DNA of 61,566 nucleotides from Lachnospiraceae bacterium (GCA_017521985.1 JAFXAZ010000105.1:1-61566), one strand, 5' to 3'. Positions 36,019-46,925 are shown, counted from the stretch's first letter. The notes: a model not told the origin generated them from the sequence alone. Numbers and translations: made by a program.

Positions 36019-36885
36019 TTATAATTTTTCACTAAAGATATTTTTATGACCCTGACCGTAAACTTCGCTGGCACTGGTAATAATCATAAAAGCAGTCGGA
36101 TCTACCTCTTTGACAATTTCCTCCGCCTTTGGTGCCAATGCTTTTCTCATAGCCACCATAATCACATCTTTCTCCTTGCCGCTATATGCACCTTTGCCTT
36201 GAATAAAGGTAACACCAACCGCTAAATCCTTTAGCAGCTTTTCTGTAATGGGCTGACTCCGGTCGCTGATAATATAAAGCAGCTTAGCCTCGTCCGTACC
36301 ATACAGCACCTTATCCAGCACATATGCACTTACCGTAACTGCAATCAAAGCATACAATGCAAGAACAATATCCTTGAACACAATTGCAGAGATTGCAACC
36401 ACGGTATAATCAAAGACAGAAAATAATGCACTGGTCTTAATATGGGGAAATTTCTTGCGAAGCAGTCTTACTATAATGTCTGAACCCCCGGTGGTACTTC
36501 CCTGTTTCATAATAAGACCAATCCCGATTCCAACCATTCCGCATCCGGCAATAGCTGAAATAATCAAATCATCCGTAATAGCCCTGCCATATACTGAATT
36601 GATACTATCAATAAGAGTGGTGGTCACTACGACGCAATAAAAAGTTCTGAAAATCAAGGTCCTGCCCAACTTCAGGTATCCCAAAATAATTAACGGCACA
36701 TTAAATAGAAAGATAATGGTACCGGTTTCTAACGGCAAAAACTGATTTAAAATAATAGCAATTCCCGTCAAACCGCCCGGTGCCAAATGATTGGGATCCA
36801 AAAAAAGTGCAATTCCCATGGCATATATGACAGCTCCTACTGTCATAATGCCATATTCATATACCAGTTTCACGCAATGTTTCAT
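36019..36885 (-). CDS. YitT-family membrane protein (DUF2179)
   Basis: A 288-residue protein with five membrane spans in the first 200 residues ('GAVIYAMGIALFLDPNHLAPGGLTGIAIIL', 'GCGMVGIGIGLIMKQGSTTGGSDII', read in parts) and a C-terminal cytoplasmic DUF2179 domain ('GVTFIQGKGAYSGKEKDVIM'). This is a very common Firmicutes family of unknown role, possibly a transporter. It follows the threonine deaminase gene by 31 bp. Confidence 0.9.
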   Translation of the reverse strand: MKHCVKLVYEYGIMTVGAVIYAMGIALFLDPNHLAPGGLTGIAIILNQFLPLETGTIIFLFNVPLIILGYLKLGRTLIFRTFYCVVVTTTLIDSINSVYGRAITDDLIISAIAGCGMVGIGIGLIMKQGSTTGGSDIIVRLLRKKFPHIKTSALFSVFDYTVVAISAIVFKDIVLALYALIAVTVSAYVLDKVLYGTDEAKLLYIISDRSQPITEKLLKDLAVGVTFIQGKGAYSGKEKDVIMVAMRKALAPKAEEIVKEVDPTAFMIITSASEVYGQGHKNIFSEKL

Positions 36886-36916
36886 ACGTGCTCCTTTTCC
36901 ATAAATTTAGCTTGTA

Positions 36917-38134
36917 TCAGCCAATGGTCGGAACCAGTCTCGGTTGATATCCCGCCTGTTCCAACGCCTCCATAATCTGGTGTTTATGCTCAGTACCAAA
37001 AGCTTCCATGGTAATTACCAGTTCTACCGCCGCTCTTCTATTGGTAGTTACAAACTGATTGTGCTCTAACTTAATGACATTAGCACTGGTGGTTGCAATC
37101 ACACCGGATACTCTGTGCAGTTCGCCCGGCTTATCCGGAAGACGTACTGCTACCGTAATCACGCGGTCACGGAAAATAAGTCCCTGCTGAACCACGCTGG
37201 ACATGGTAATAACATCCATATTACCGCCGCTCAGAATAGAAACCACACGCTTTCCTTCCACCTTCAGATGCTTCAGGGCTGCTACCGTAAGCAAACCGGA
37301 ATTCTCCACAACCATTTTGTGGTTTTCCACCATATCCAGGAAGCATGCAATTAATTCATCATCCTCGATAGTAATAATGCCATCCAGATTTTCACGGATA
37401 TAAGGGAAAATATTACTGCCCGGTGTCTTTACTGCGGTACCATCTGCAATGGTATTTACTACCGGCAAGGTAGTAACCTCACCCTTTTCTAAGGATGCCT
37501 GCATACAGTTTGCACCGGCAGGCTCCACACCAATTACCTTAATCTTTGGATTGAGGAATTTTGCAAGAGTAGATACACCGGTTGCCAGACCGCCGCCGCC
37601 GATTGGTACTAAAATATAGTCCACTAACGGAAGCTCCTTAAAAATCTCCATAGCAATGGTTCCCTGACCTGTTGCCACTCTCAAATCATCAAAAGGATGA
37701 ATGAAAGTATAACCATGCTCTGCTGCCAGTTCATAGGCTTTTGCACAAGCCTCGTCATATACATCACCGTATAAAACCACCTCTGCACCATAAGATTTGG
37801 TGCGATTTACCTTCATAAGCGGTGTGGTGTTCGGCATTACAATGGTAGCCTTGCATCCATAGCACTTTGCTGCATATGCAACACCTTGTGCATGATTGCC
37901 TGCAGATGCGGTAATCACGCCTCGTTTTCTTTCCTCTTCTGTAAGAGTGCTCATGGTATAATAAGCGCCTCTTACCTTGTACGCACCTGTAAACTGCATG
38001 TTTTCAGGTTTAAAATAAACGCGGTTTCCTGTCTGGGCACTGAAATAATCACTATATACCAGTTTCGTCTCCAGTGTAACGGATTTCAATACCTCGCTTG
38101 CTTCTTCAAATTTTTCTAATGTCAGTGCGTTCAT
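36917..38134 (-). CDS. ilvA: Threonine ammonia-lyase
   Basis: A 405-residue PLP enzyme that turns threonine into 2-oxobutanoate. Start MNALTLEKFEEASEVL at 38134, 2 bp after ftsY stop. PLP lysine in 'FTGAYKVRGAYY', serine/glycine loop 'ASAGNHAQGVAYAA', 'PIGGGGLATGVSTL', and a C-terminal ACT-type domain from about 325 ('ITVAVRLPDKPGELHRVSGVI' region). The length with one ACT domain matches the TdcB-like/short IlvA class used for both catabolism and isoleucine supply. Confidence 0.94.
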   Translation of the reverse strand: MNALTLEKFEEASEVLKSVTLETKLVYSDYFSAQTGNRVYFKPENMQFTGAYKVRGAYYTMSTLTEEERKRGVITASAGNHAQGVAYAAKCYGCKATIVMPNTTPLMKVNRTKSYGAEVVLYGDVYDEACAKAYELAAEHGYTFIHPFDDLRVATGQGTIAMEIFKELPLVDYILVPIGGGGLATGVSTLAKFLNPKIKVIGVEPAGANCMQASLEKGEVTTLPVVNTIADGTAVKTPGSNIFPYIRENLDGIITIEDDELIACFLDMVENHKMVVENSGLLTVAALKHLKVEGKRVVSILSGGNMDVITMSSVVQQGLIFRDRVITVAVRLPDKPGELHRVSGVIATTSANVIKLEHNQFVTTNRRAAVELVITMEAFGTEHKHQIMEALEQAGYQPRLVPTIG

Positions 38135-38135
38135 G

Positions 38136-39086
38136 TTAGTCTTCCTCGAATTCTCCATCTTGTACTTCAAATAATGCATTTACAAAAGCATTGGAATCAA
38201 ACTTCTGTAAATCTTCAATTCCTTCCCCCACACCGATATATTTTACCGGAACCTTTAATTCGGACTGGATTGCCACCGCAATACCGCCCTTTGCTGTACC
38301 ATCCAACTTGGTCAGAATAATGCCTGTCAGGTCTGTCACGGAACCAAATTCCTTTGCCTGTACCAAGGCATTTTGTCCGGTAGTACCATCCAGAACAATT
38401 AAATTTTCACGGTGTGCATCCGGAAATTCCCTATCGATAATGCGGTTCATTTTTTTCAACTCTTCCATCAGGTTCTTACGGTTGTGTAAACGACCCGCAG
38501 TATCACAAATCAGTACATCCACATTTCTTGCCTTTGCAGCACTTACTGCATCAAATACCACACTGGCAGGATCCGTACCTTCCTTGGAACTAATCATATC
38601 TACGCCTGCACGGTTTGCCCACTCCCTAAGCTGGTCGTTTGCTGCCGCACGATAAGTATCAGCGGCGGCAATCAACACCTTACGGCCGGAAGCTTTTAAA
38701 TTGTAAGCGAGCTTACCTACAGAAGTAGTTTTACCAACTCCGTTTACACCTATTACAAAAATAACAGATTTTTTATTTTCAAAATCGTAAGCCGTCTCCT
38801 GCACCTGCATCTGCTCTTTAATAGAATTTATAAGCAGTTTTTTACACTGCCACGGCACCTTAATCTGAAGCGTCTTTACGCTTTCCCGCACACGCTCCAT
38901 AATTTCAGATGTGGCATTTACACCGATATCCCCCATAATCAGGCGCTCTTCCAACTCCTCATAAAAATCATTATCAATATCCGAATAACCGCTGAACACC
39001 TGGTCAATACCGTGTACAATATTATTTCTTGTCTTTGCCAAACCGGCCTTCAGTCTGGCAAAAAAGCCTTTCTTTTCTTCTCCCAT
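38136..39086 (-). CDS. ftsY: SRP receptor FtsY
   Basis: A 316-residue SRP GTPase. N domain, then P-loop GVNGVGKTTS, 'ADTYRAAANDQL', 'DTAGRLHNRKNLMEEL' and 'TKLDGTAKGGIAVAI'. The acidic N-terminal domain of enterobacterial FtsY is missing, as usual in Firmicutes. It is 3 bp after smc, the standard smc-ftsY pair. Confidence 0.97.
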   Translation of the reverse strand: MGEEKKGFFARLKAGLAKTRNNIVHGIDQVFSGYSDIDNDFYEELEERLIMGDIGVNATSEIMERVRESVKTLQIKVPWQCKKLLINSIKEQMQVQETAYDFENKKSVIFVIGVNGVGKTTSVGKLAYNLKASGRKVLIAAADTYRAAANDQLREWANRAGVDMISSKEGTDPASVVFDAVSAAKARNVDVLICDTAGRLHNRKNLMEELKKMNRIIDREFPDAHRENLIVLDGTTGQNALVQAKEFGSVTDLTGIILTKLDGTAKGGIAVAIQSELKVPVKYIGVGEGIEDLQKFDSNAFVNALFEVQDGEFEED

Positions 39087-39089
39087 AGA

Positions 39090-42000
39090 TTACTCCTCTA
39101 AATCTTGTTCTACCAGATTCACACTTACTAAAGCAGAAACACCCTTTTCCTGCATAGTAATACCATACAGTCTGTCCGCCTCTTCCATCGTACCTCGTCT
39201 ATGTGTAATAACAATAAACTGCGTGTGCTTTGTCAGCTTGTGTAAATACTTTGCATAACGACCAACGTTAGACTCATCTAAGGCCGCTTCAATTTCATCC
39301 AGTAAACAGAATGGAGATGGCTTCAAGTTCTGAATTGCAAATAACAAAGAAATGGCAGTCAGAGCCTTCTCCCCACCGGACAACTGCATCATGTTCTGCA
39401 GCTTCTTTCCGGGCGGCTGAGCAATAATACGGATGCCTGCTTCCAGGATATCTTCTTCCTCCTGAAGTTCCAAAGTACCCTTACCACCACCGAACAGTTC
39501 TTTGAATACTTTGTCAAATTCTCTCGCAATATCTGCAAACTTTTCTTTAAACTGTTTTCTCATGGCAGCATCTAATTCTTCGATAATGCCTTCTAAGGTC
39601 TTCTCGGCCTCTACTAAATCATCATGCTGTGTCTTTAAGAAGGTGTAACGCTCCATCAGATTTTTGTAATCTTCAATAGCATTTACATTGACATCGCCTA
39701 ATTTTTTAATCTCTGCCTTGATTTCGATAATTTCCTTCTTCATGGCAGATAAATCTGTCATCTCCGGATTAGCCAGTGCTAAAGCATCTGTCAGAGTAAT
39801 TTCGTATTCATTCCACATATAATTAATCTGGTTTTCTACGCTTTCTTCTAACTTCTCACGCTGAGCATTCAGTCGATATACTTCCTTGTCTAAATTAGAA
39901 ATCTGCTGTGCCATTTCTTCTCGATTGTCAAAGAACTTCTTTTGCTTGCCGGAAAGAAGTTCCTTCTTGGCCATAGCCTCTTTCAACTTCACCTGTGCTT
40001 CATCCAACACATTCTCAGAATGCTTGATGCTTGCGGTCAGTTCGTCAATAGCTGCAAGCTTATCCACCACATCCTTGCGGCTGGCTTCTATACTTACTTC
40101 TATTTCTTCTAATTCACGCGCAAAACGGTCTATTTCTCCCTGAATACGATTTACATTCTGTTCATGGAACTCCAAGGTCTGCATAAAAGAACGAACCTTC
40201 ATGTCCCATTCCTTTACTTTGTCAGCCTCTTCCTCTTCAGTTACTCCAAGCTCCAACAACTGAGCCTGAAGCTTTAATCCAAGAGCATCCGCAGCACGCT
40301 CCGCCTCTTCGGAAGCTTTTAATTCCTCCAAAACAGCATCCTTTTCTGCGGAAATCTCCTGTAATTTCTGCTCAATGTCCTGTATCTCCTGAGTGAGTTC
40401 GCCGGCATCTGCCAAAGCTTCTTCTTTACGCTCCAAAGCAGCCGTTACATTTAATCTGGCGGTATTTTGCTCAATAAACTTCATCTGAAGTTCAGCCTTC
40501 ATGGTCTCTACTTCCATACGGAACCGGTTACGAGCCGCCTTCTTCTCTTCAATTTCACGATTAATTTCTTCTATCCGGTCTGCAAGCACCTTGATATTTT
40601 GCTCAATAGCCTCCATCTCACGACGACGGCCAAGAAGATTAGAATTATTTTTGAAAGCACCGCCACTCATGGCACCGCCCGGCACTAACATTTCGCCTTC
40701 TAAGGTAACCATACGGATGGTATATTTGTATTTGCGGGCAATCTGAACTGCATGGTCTATGTGGTCTACTACCACGATTCTGCCCAGTAAGCTCTTTGCT
40801 ACACTACGATATGCCTCGTCTATGTGTACCAGACTGTCTGCAAGCCCGATAACACCGGTTTCAGAAAGACAATCCGTATTCTTAAACTCCTGACTGTTTT
40901 TAATGCTGGTAAGCGGTAAAAAGGTAGCACGGCCCGCCTTCTCACGCTTTAATAACGCAATCATGCGTTTTGCCACATCTTCGTTGTCTGTAACGATATT
41001 TTGAATGCTTGCACCAAGGGCCGTTTCAATCGCAGTCTCGTACTTGGCATCGGTTTTTAATATGTCTGCTACCACACCGATAATACCCTTTTCCCGGTCC
41101 TTCTGCTCCATAACACACTTTACAGCGCCACCATAGCCCTCGTAACGCTCCGTCATATTAGCTAAAGCCTCTAAACGGGACTGTTCTTTGTGATACTGCT
41201 CCTGAGTGCTGCGAAGATTTTCATCGCAAGCAGTCAATTCTTTTCTAAATTCATTTAAGTCAAGTTCTTTTGCAGCTACCGCTTCTTCCATCTCTTTAAT
41301 AGCTATGGAAATGTCTTCAAACTCTTTTTCCAGTGCTTCAATAGTTTCTTTCTGCTTTGCCTCGTCAGATTTGGCACGAAGCATTCTGGAACTAATCTCC
41401 GCCTTACGAATCTGGGTCTGTTCTACCACAGAATCAAAACGGCTGAGCTTAGACTTAATGGTAGCGCGTTGATTTAAGCCCTCAATAATGGCATTTTTTT
41501 GTGCTTCAATCTGGCTTGTCACATCCGCTATCTGAGCTAAAATAGCATCCAGATTGGCCTGTGCTTCATCACGCACCTTGGTAATATCTGCCACGGTAGC
41601 ATCAATTTTATCTTTATCCTTTAAAAGGTCTGCCTTTTCCGCTTCTTTTGCAGCGATCTCTTTTTCCACACTTTCTTTACGTGTATGGAAATGCTGTTCG
41701 TTGTTTTCCGCCGAATGAATCTGTTCTTTGTATACGTTAATCTGACCTTCTAATTTGCCGCGCAATACACTGCTTTCACTTAAAAGGTTACGATTTTCCT
41801 CAATGGTAACTTCACAAGCTTCTATAGCCTGCGTTGTAGCATCATATTCAGACTTAATATTTTCATACTGAACATTGGCCTCAGCAAACTGTGCACTGGC
41901 AATCTGATACTTTTCCTCTGCCTGTGCCAGCTCCTTATTAAGTCGCTCATGCTCTAACAGGAAGCAATTTACATCCAGCGTCTTTAATGCTTCCTTTTTC

Positions 42001-42650
42001 TTTAAATAAATCTTAGCCTTCTCAGACTGACGCTCCAAAGGACCAATCTGCTTTTCCAGTTCAGACAAAATATCCGTCACACGTACCAGATTTGCTTTTT
42101 CTTCTTCCAGCTTCTTCATTGCGGTATTTTTACGTTTTTTAAACTTAACAATACCTGCCGCCTCATCAAAAAGCTCACGACGTTCTTCCGGTTTGCCGCT
42201 CAAAATCTTGTCAATCTGTCCCTGTCCGATAATGGAATAGCCTTCCTTACCAATACCGGTATCATAAAAAAGCTCATTCACATCCTTCAAACGGCAAACA
42301 GATCCATTAATCAAATATTCACTTTCACCGGAACGATACAATCTACGTGCAATGGTTACTTCATTGTAATCAATGGGCAAGTGATGGTCTGCATTGTCCA
42401 GTGTAATAGCCACATAAGCATAACTTAGCGGCTTACGTAATTCTGTACCTGCAAAAATAACATCCTGCATGCTGCCGCCTCGAAGCTGCTTGCTTCGCTG
42501 CTCACCAAGTACCCAGCGCACGGCATCGGCTACGTTACTCTTACCACTGCCATTTGGACCTACAATACCGGTGATACCATTGTGAAACTGAAAATTAATT
42601 TTGTTCGCAAAGGATTTAAATCCCTGTATTTCAATACTTTTTAAATACAT
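39090..42650 (-). CDS. smc: Chromosome segregation protein SMC
   Basis: An 1186-residue condensin subunit. N-terminal head with [20 protein letters not shown], two long coiled coils (about 165-510 and 680-1010), a hinge domain (about 515-650, '[11 protein letters not shown]' type and '[14 protein letters not shown]'), and a C-terminal head with [17 protein letters not shown] and Walker [15 protein letters not shown]. Full length for the family. First gene after rnc, in the conserved rnc-smc-ftsY order. Confidence 0.98.
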   Translation of the reverse strand: MYLKSIEIQGFKSFANKINFQFHNGITGIVGPNGSGKSNVADAVRWVLGEQRSKQLRGGSMQDVIFAGTELRKPLSYAYVAITLDNADHHLPIDYNEVTIARRLYRSGESEYLINGSVCRLKDVNELFYDTGIGKEGYSIIGQGQIDKILSGKPEERRELFDEAAGIVKFKKRKNTAMKKLEEEKANLVRVTDILSELEKQIGPLERQSEKAKIYLKKKEALKTLDVNCFLLEHERLNKELAQAEEKYQIASAQFAEANVQYENIKSEYDATTQAIEACEVTIEENRNLLSESSVLRGKLEGQINVYKEQIHSAENNEQHFHTRKESVEKEIAAKEAEKADLLKDKDKIDATVADITKVRDEAQANLDAILAQIADVTSQIEAQKNAIIEGLNQRATIKSKLSRFDSVVEQTQIRKAEISSRMLRAKSDEAKQKETIEALEKEFEDISIAIKEMEEAVAAKELDLNEFRKELTACDENLRSTQEQYHKEQSRLEALANMTERYEGYGGAVKCVMEQKDREKGIIGVVADILKTDAKYETAIETALGASIQNIVTDNEDVAKRMIALLKREKAGRATFLPLTSIKNSQEFKNTDCLSETGVIGLADSLVHIDEAYRSVAKSLLGRIVVVDHIDHAVQIARKYKYTIRMVTLEGEMLVPGGAMSGGAFKNNSNLLGRRREMEAIEQNIKVLADRIEEINREIEEKKAARNRFRMEVETMKAELQMKFIEQNTARLNVTAALERKEEALADAGELTQEIQDIEQKLQEISAEKDAVLEELKASEEAERAADALGLKLQAQLLELGVTEEEEADKVKEWDMKVRSFMQTLEFHEQNVNRIQGEIDRFARELEEIEVSIEASRKDVVDKLAAIDELTASIKHSENVLDEAQVKLKEAMAKKELLSGKQKKFFDNREEMAQQISNLDKEVYRLNAQREKLEESVENQINYMWNEYEITLTDALALANPEMTDLSAMKKEIIEIKAEIKKLGDVNVNAIEDYKNLMERYTFLKTQHDDLVEAEKTLEGIIEELDAAMRKQFKEKFADIAREFDKVFKELFGGGKGTLELQEEEDILEAGIRIIAQPPGKKLQNMMQLSGGEKALTAISLLFAIQNLKPSPFCLLDEIEAALDESNVGRYAKYLHKLTKHTQFIVITHRRGTMEEADRLYGITMQEKGVSALVSVNLVEQDLEE

Positions 42651-42655
42651 AAAGC

Positions 42656-43363
42656 TTATTCTTCCTCATTCTGTAACTTCAAAAGAGCCTCGTATGCAGC
42701 ATGCTGCTCAGCCAGCTTCTTACTTCTGCCTTTACCCTTTCCGATAACACGCTCTCCTAAAAGTGCTTCCACACCAAATTCCTTGTCATGTTCCGGACCA
42801 ATCTCGTAAATCACCTTGTATGTAAGTTCCTGCTTCAACTTACTTTGTGCCAGCTCCTGTAACGTGGATTTGGCATCATAAAACAATTTTTTCTGTTCAA
42901 TATCATCTAAGATGTATTTGAAAATGTACTTTTTGGCTTCTTCTATCCCACTATCTCTGTATATGGCACCGATAACAGCTTCCATAATGTCACACGCGAT
43001 AGATTCTCTTTCTCTTCCGCCGGTAGCTTCTTCTCCTTTGCCTAACAGGAAATATTTTTGTAATTCTATTCGTTTGGATGCTAAAGAAAGTGCAGGCTCA
43101 CAAACCAAGGACGCTCTCAGCTTGCTCAACTGCCCCTCCGGCATAGCAGGATATTTAGAAAACAAAAAATCACTGGAAACTAACTCTAAGACTGCATCTC
43201 CTAAAAATTCCAGTCTTTCGTAATTGCCAGATTTTAAAATACGCATTTCATTGGCATAAGAACTATGAGTCAAAGCCTGCTTTAACAAGCTTTTATCCCG
43301 AAAGGAATAACCAATCCTCTCTTCCAGTTCTTCTATGCCCTGCGTCGTTGCTCCCCACTGCAT
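42656..43363 (-). CDS. rnc: Ribonuclease III
   Basis: A 235-residue double-strand RNase. The start MQWGATTQGIEELEERIGY at 43363 has a GGAGG site 5 bp away; longer starts run into the acpP terminator. The catalytic signature is NYERLEFLGDAVLEL with 'DIMEAVIGAIYRDSG', and a C-terminal dsRNA-binding domain from about 160 ('STLQELAQSKLKQ', 'GKGRSKKLAEQHAAYEAL'). Confidence 0.97.
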   Translation of the reverse strand: MQWGATTQGIEELEERIGYSFRDKSLLKQALTHSSYANEMRILKSGNYERLEFLGDAVLELVSSDFLFSKYPAMPEGQLSKLRASLVCEPALSLASKRIELQKYFLLGKGEEATGGRERESIACDIMEAVIGAIYRDSGIEEAKKYIFKYILDDIEQKKLFYDAKSTLQELAQSKLKQELTYKVIYEIGPEHDKEFGVEALLGERVIGKGKGRSKKLAEQHAAYEALLKLQNEEE

Positions 43364-43420
43364 ATAAACCTCCGTAATCGTCTCCATCGGCTGTCGCCTT
43401 CTGACTTGCAACAACAAAAG

Positions 43421-43453
43421 AAACCCTCTTACCGTTTGATTGTAAGAGGGTTT
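43421..43453 (-). terminator. Terminator after acpP
   Basis: AAACCCTCTTAC (43421-43432) and GTAAGAGGGTTT (43442-43453), a perfect 12-bp stem; TTTCTTTTG on the minus strand. Confidence 0.9.
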
Positions 43454-43464
43454 GCCTTCACCTA

Positions 43465-43698
43465 TTAGTTCATTGCATTTTTGATTAATTCAACTGCCTC
43501 TTCTACCGTTTTAATATTCTCAGCAAGTTCTTCGGAAACTTCAATGTCAAATTCCTCTTCAATGCCCATAATAATCTGGTATACGTCTAAAGAGTCTGCA
43601 CCTAAATCGTCCATAAATGTGGTTTCCATTTTTACCTCTTCCGGGTCAACACTTAAAACGTCTGCAATAATTTGTTTGAGTTTTTCGAATTCTTCCAT
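43465..43698 (-). CDS. acpP: Acyl carrier protein
   Basis: A 77-residue ACP. The phosphopantetheine serine is Ser36 in DDLGADSLDVYQ. Follows plsX by 22 bp; carries acyl chains for fatty acid and phospholipid synthesis. Confidence 0.97.
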   Translation of the reverse strand: MEEFEKLKQIIADVLSVDPEEVKMETTFMDDLGADSLDVYQIIMGIEEEFDIEVSEELAENIKTVEEAVELIKNAMN

Positions 43699-43720
43699 TA
43701 CTAATGTCCTCTTTTCGTTT

Positions 43721-44737
43721 TTATTGTTCTTTTGCTACTGAGATGTTCTCACGGATTTTACCGTTGATATCCTGCTCAGTAAATGTAATACATTGTAAAA
43801 TAGAGTTTTTGATTTCGACAGCGTTGGAACTGCCATGGCTCTTTACTACCAAACCGTTCAGACCAAGCATCGGTGCACCGCCATGCTCTTCTGTATCAAA
43901 GCGCTTTAACGTCTGCTTTAGTGCCGGTTTTACTAATAAAGCACCTATTTTGCTGCGTAAGGAACTCATCATGCCACGCTTAACCTCTTTAATCAAGGTA
44001 GCACCTACACCCTCGTACAATTTCAAAATAACATTACCTACAAAGGCCTCGCAAACAATTACGTCTGCATAACCGGAAGGAATATCTCTTGCCTCGATGC
44101 TGCCGATAAAATTAATATCTGTACATTCCTTTAATAATGGATATGTCTCTTTTACCAGAGCATTACCCTTCTCCTCTTCTGAACCGATATTAACAATCGC
44201 AACTTTAGGGTTTTTAATTCCCATAACGTGCTCCATATAAATAGAACCCATCTTGGCAAATTGTACCAGATGACTAGGTCTGGCGTCAACATTGGCGCCA
44301 CAGTCAACCAAAAGGGAAGTTCCCTTCGCTGTAGGAAGAAGCGGAGCAAGTGGTGGTCTTTCTACACCGCGAATACGTCCAACGATAAGCTGTCCGCCTA
44401 CCAGGTTTGCACCGGTACTGCCTGCGGATACATATGCATCGCACTCGCCGCGCTTAACCATATTCATAGCCACAACAATAGAGGATTCCTTTTTACGGCG
44501 GATGGCCATAACAGGAGGCTCTGCCATTTCAATTACTTCTTCGGCATGTACCACCTCTACCTGCTCTGCAGGAAATGAATATTTGGAAAGCTCTGTTTCT
44601 ACAGCGTCCTTACGTCCTACTAAATACACTTTTAACTTCTTAGAAGCTAATACCGCATCAATAGCACCTTTGACAATTTCTGCCGGGGCGTTATCACCGC
44701 CCATGGCATCTACTGCCACTTTAATCCATTCATTCAT
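43721..44737 (-). CDS. plsX: Phosphate acyltransferase PlsX
   Basis: A 338-residue enzyme making acyl-phosphate from acyl-ACP. VAVDAMGGDNAPAEIV, 'SAGSTGANLVGGQLIVGRI', 'VDCGANVDARPSHL' and 'LGLNGLVVKSHGSSNA' are family motifs. Own promoter at 44772-44800; then acpP. Confidence 0.97.
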   Translation of the reverse strand: MNEWIKVAVDAMGGDNAPAEIVKGAIDAVLASKKLKVYLVGRKDAVETELSKYSFPAEQVEVVHAEEVIEMAEPPVMAIRRKKESSIVVAMNMVKRGECDAYVSAGSTGANLVGGQLIVGRIRGVERPPLAPLLPTAKGTSLLVDCGANVDARPSHLVQFAKMGSIYMEHVMGIKNPKVAIVNIGSEEEKGNALVKETYPLLKECTDINFIGSIEARDIPSGYADVIVCEAFVGNVILKLYEGVGATLIKEVKRGMMSSLRSKIGALLVKPALKQTLKRFDTEEHGGAPMLGLNGLVVKSHGSSNAVEIKNSILQCITFTEQDINGKIRENISVAKEQ

Positions 44738-44771
44738 ATTAAACGTCTCCTACATACATTTCAATAATTCT

Positions 44772-44800
44772 ACTATACTAGAGAGATTTTCAAAAAGCAA
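44772..44800 (-). promoter_or_regulatory. Sigma-A promoter of plsX-acpP
   Basis: TTGCTT (complement of 44795-44800), 17-bp spacer, TATAGT (complement of 44772-44777), 35 bp before the plsX ATG. No FapR-type site was recognised. Confidence 0.75.
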
Positions 44801-44831
44801 GTATTTCTTGAAAAGTCGTAACAACAGATAA

Positions 44832-44851
44832 GGCGTCCCATATGGGACGCC
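44832..44851. terminator. Perfect 20-bp palindrome after rpmF
   Basis: GGCGTCCCATATGGGACGCC is a perfect palindrome just after rpmF, before the plsX promoter. It lacks a strong U tract (TTATCTGTTG), so it may be a weak terminator or stability hairpin. Confidence 0.65.
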
Positions 44852-44863
44852 CTATTCACAAAA

Positions 44864-45046
44864 TTAATTTTCTACGCTAACGATTTCGCGTTTATTGTAA
44901 GAACCGCAAGCCTTGCATACTCTGTGTGGCATCATAAGTTCACCACATTTGCTACATTTAACTAATGTAGGAGCGCTCATTTTCCAGTTTGCTCTTCTCT
45001 TATCTCTTCTACCTTTGGAAGATTTGTTCTTTGGACAAATAGACAT
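44864..45046 (-). CDS. rpmF: Ribosomal protein L32
   Basis: A 60-residue L32. Zinc version: CSKCGEL and CKACGSY supply four cysteines. Start MSICPKNKSSKGRRDKRRANW. 2 bp after yceD, in the conserved yceD-rpmF-plsX-acpP order. Confidence 0.97.
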   Translation of the reverse strand: MSICPKNKSSKGRRDKRRANWKMSAPTLVKCSKCGELMMPHRVCKACGSYNKREIVSVEN

Positions 45047-45048
45047 CG

Positions 45049-45573
45049 TTACACCTCCTTATTCGCGTTAAAGATATCTTTTATCACTGCCATTCTCGGG
45101 TCTGGTACAAATGTATCACATCCGCACTCACCAAAGTTGAGGTCTTTGCCACACATTTTACAAATTCCTTTGCAATCCGCTTTACACAATACCTTCATAG
45201 GCCAGTTCATCAAAATTTCATTGAATATAAGATTCTCTACATTTAACTGATATCCCTGCATTATGTCGAGATTATCTTCCGTCTCATCCCCTGCATCAAC
45301 TTCCGGTGAAAAAACATCTCGTTCAAAGGACAAATCAATCCTGACAGGTAAAGGTTTCAAACAGCGGTCACACACCATGTCCACCACAACATACGCTTCA
45401 CCGGTTATATGTGCCTTACCACGCATCTTGTGCGTACCGGTAAGCTTCACATCAGACTTTTCTATGATAGAAAAAGTCTCATATCCATTTTGAACTTCGG
45501 TCATCTCAATCGGACAGGTAACTTCAAGCGGTCTGCCCGCGGAAAGGAAAACATCAGATAAGTTAATAAACAT
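45049..45573 (-). CDS. yceD: YceD/DUF177 family protein
   Basis: A 174-residue YceD. 'DMVCDRCLKPLPVRI' and a cysteine-rich C-terminal part (CKADCKGICKMCGKDLNFGECGC) are visible; the family is linked to 23S rRNA/L32 expression. Always upstream of rpmF in Firmicutes. Confidence 0.93.
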   Translation of the reverse strand: MFINLSDVFLSAGRPLEVTCPIEMTEVQNGYETFSIIEKSDVKLTGTHKMRGKAHITGEAYVVVDMVCDRCLKPLPVRIDLSFERDVFSPEVDAGDETEDNLDIMQGYQLNVENLIFNEILMNWPMKVLCKADCKGICKMCGKDLNFGECGCDTFVPDPRMAVIKDIFNANKEV

Positions 45574-45598
45574 AGTATCTCCTATTCACACTTAATCG

Positions 45599-45627
45599 AT
45601 TATACACATTTTGGCATTAACTGTCAA
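45599..45627 (-). promoter_or_regulatory. Sigma-A promoter of yceD-rpmF
   Basis: TTGACA (complement of 45622-45627), 17-bp spacer, TATAAT (complement of 45599-45604), both consensus boxes perfect; 26 bp before the yceD ATG. Confidence 0.92.
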
Positions 45628-45668
45628 TGATAATTTTGAATTTATTTTGAAAAATATATTCCTAAAAC

Positions 45669-46865
45669 TTATTTGCAAAGTCTATATGTCTCTCTGGCGA
45701 TTGCAAGCTCTTCGTTTGTAGGAAGTAACATAACCTTAACCTTAGAATCAGCGGTTGAAATTACTCTCAATTCACCACGAACGTTATTTGCTTCATCATC
45801 AATTTCGATGCCTAAATAACCTAAGTAGCTGCAAATGCCCTTTCTAACATCCTTATCGTTTTCACCGATACCTGCGGTAAAGCAGATTGCATCTACACCG
45901 TTCATAGCAGCTGTGTAAGCACCGATGTACTTAGCAACACGGTATTCAAATGCTTCTGCAGTAGCCTTTGCACGTGGATTACCCTCTGCAGCAGCCTGCA
46001 TAATGTCACGGGAGTCGCTGGAAAGACCATCGCTCATACCAAGGAGACCGGACTTCTTATTCAGGATATTTAATACTTCGTTGATATCCTTGCCTTCTTT
46101 GTTGCAGATATACTGTACAACACCTGCATCGATATCACCACTTCTGGTACCCATAATCAAACCTTCCAATGGAGTGAGACCCATACTGGTATCTACACAC
46201 TTGCCACCAATGGAAGCGGAAACGCTGGCACCATTACCCAAATGACAAACGATAACCTTTGCCTTTTCAGGATCTAAATTCAAGGATTTAATCGCTTCGC
46301 CGGATACGAACTTGTGGCTTGTGCCATGGAAGCCGTAACGACGTACACTGTATTTTGCGAAATATTCATAAGGAATCGCATATAAATATGCCTTTTCATC
46401 CATGCTCATACCAAAAGCGGTATCCCAAACTGCTACGTTTGGCTTGCCAGGCATTGCTGCTTCACAAGCTTCAATACCCATCAGGTTTGCAGGGTTGTGT
46501 AATGGAGCTAAGTCGTAGCAAATCTTGATTACTTCTTTAACATTTTCATCAATTACAACAGCATCACTGTAATTGGTACCTGCATGTACTACACGGTGAC
46601 CAACAGCAGAAATTTCATCAACACTCTTTACAACACCGTGCTCAGGGTCTACTAATGCATCCAATACCATCTGGATAGCAACCTTATGGTCAGGCATTGG
46701 CTTCTCGAAACGAAGCTTGCCCTTGCCTGCAGGCTGATGAACCAGGTTAGAACCTTCGATACCGATTCTTTCACATAAACCCTTTGCAGTAACCGTTTCA
46801 TTTGTCATATCAATAAGCTGATACTTTAAAGAAGAACTACCACAGTTAATAACTAAAATATTCAT
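45669..46865 (-). CDS. ackA: Acetate kinase
   Basis: A 398-residue kinase making ATP from acetyl phosphate. MNILVINCGSSSLKYQLIDM, 'HRVVHAGTNYSDAV', 'GFHGTSHKFVSGEA', 'CHLGNGASVSASIGGKCVDTSMG' (read in parts) are signatures. Forms the acetate fermentation operon with pta. Confidence 0.98.
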   Translation of the reverse strand: MNILVINCGSSSLKYQLIDMTNETVTAKGLCERIGIEGSNLVHQPAGKGKLRFEKPMPDHKVAIQMVLDALVDPEHGVVKSVDEISAVGHRVVHAGTNYSDAVVIDENVKEVIKICYDLAPLHNPANLMGIEACEAAMPGKPNVAVWDTAFGMSMDEKAYLYAIPYEYFAKYSVRRYGFHGTSHKFVSGEAIKSLNLDPEKAKVIVCHLGNGASVSASIGGKCVDTSMGLTPLEGLIMGTRSGDIDAGVVQYICNKEGKDINEVLNILNKKSGLLGMSDGLSSDSRDIMQAAAEGNPRAKATAEAFEYRVAKYIGAYTAAMNGVDAICFTAGIGENDKDVRKGICSYLGYLGIEIDDEANNVRGELRVISTADSKVKVMLLPTNEELAIARETYRLCK

Positions 46866-46887
46866 GATTTAAAATTTCCTTTCTATA

Positions 46888-46921
46888 GACAATTATATTC
46901 TTAAGACAATTATATTCTTAA
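46888..46921. repeat. 17-bp perfect tandem duplication
   Basis: GACAATTATATTCTTAA occurs twice back to back (46888-46904 and 46905-46921) in the 60-bp gap between pta and ackA, a small slippage duplication; a role in spacing or mRNA processing is possible. Confidence 0.85.
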
Positions 46922-46925
46922 CCAA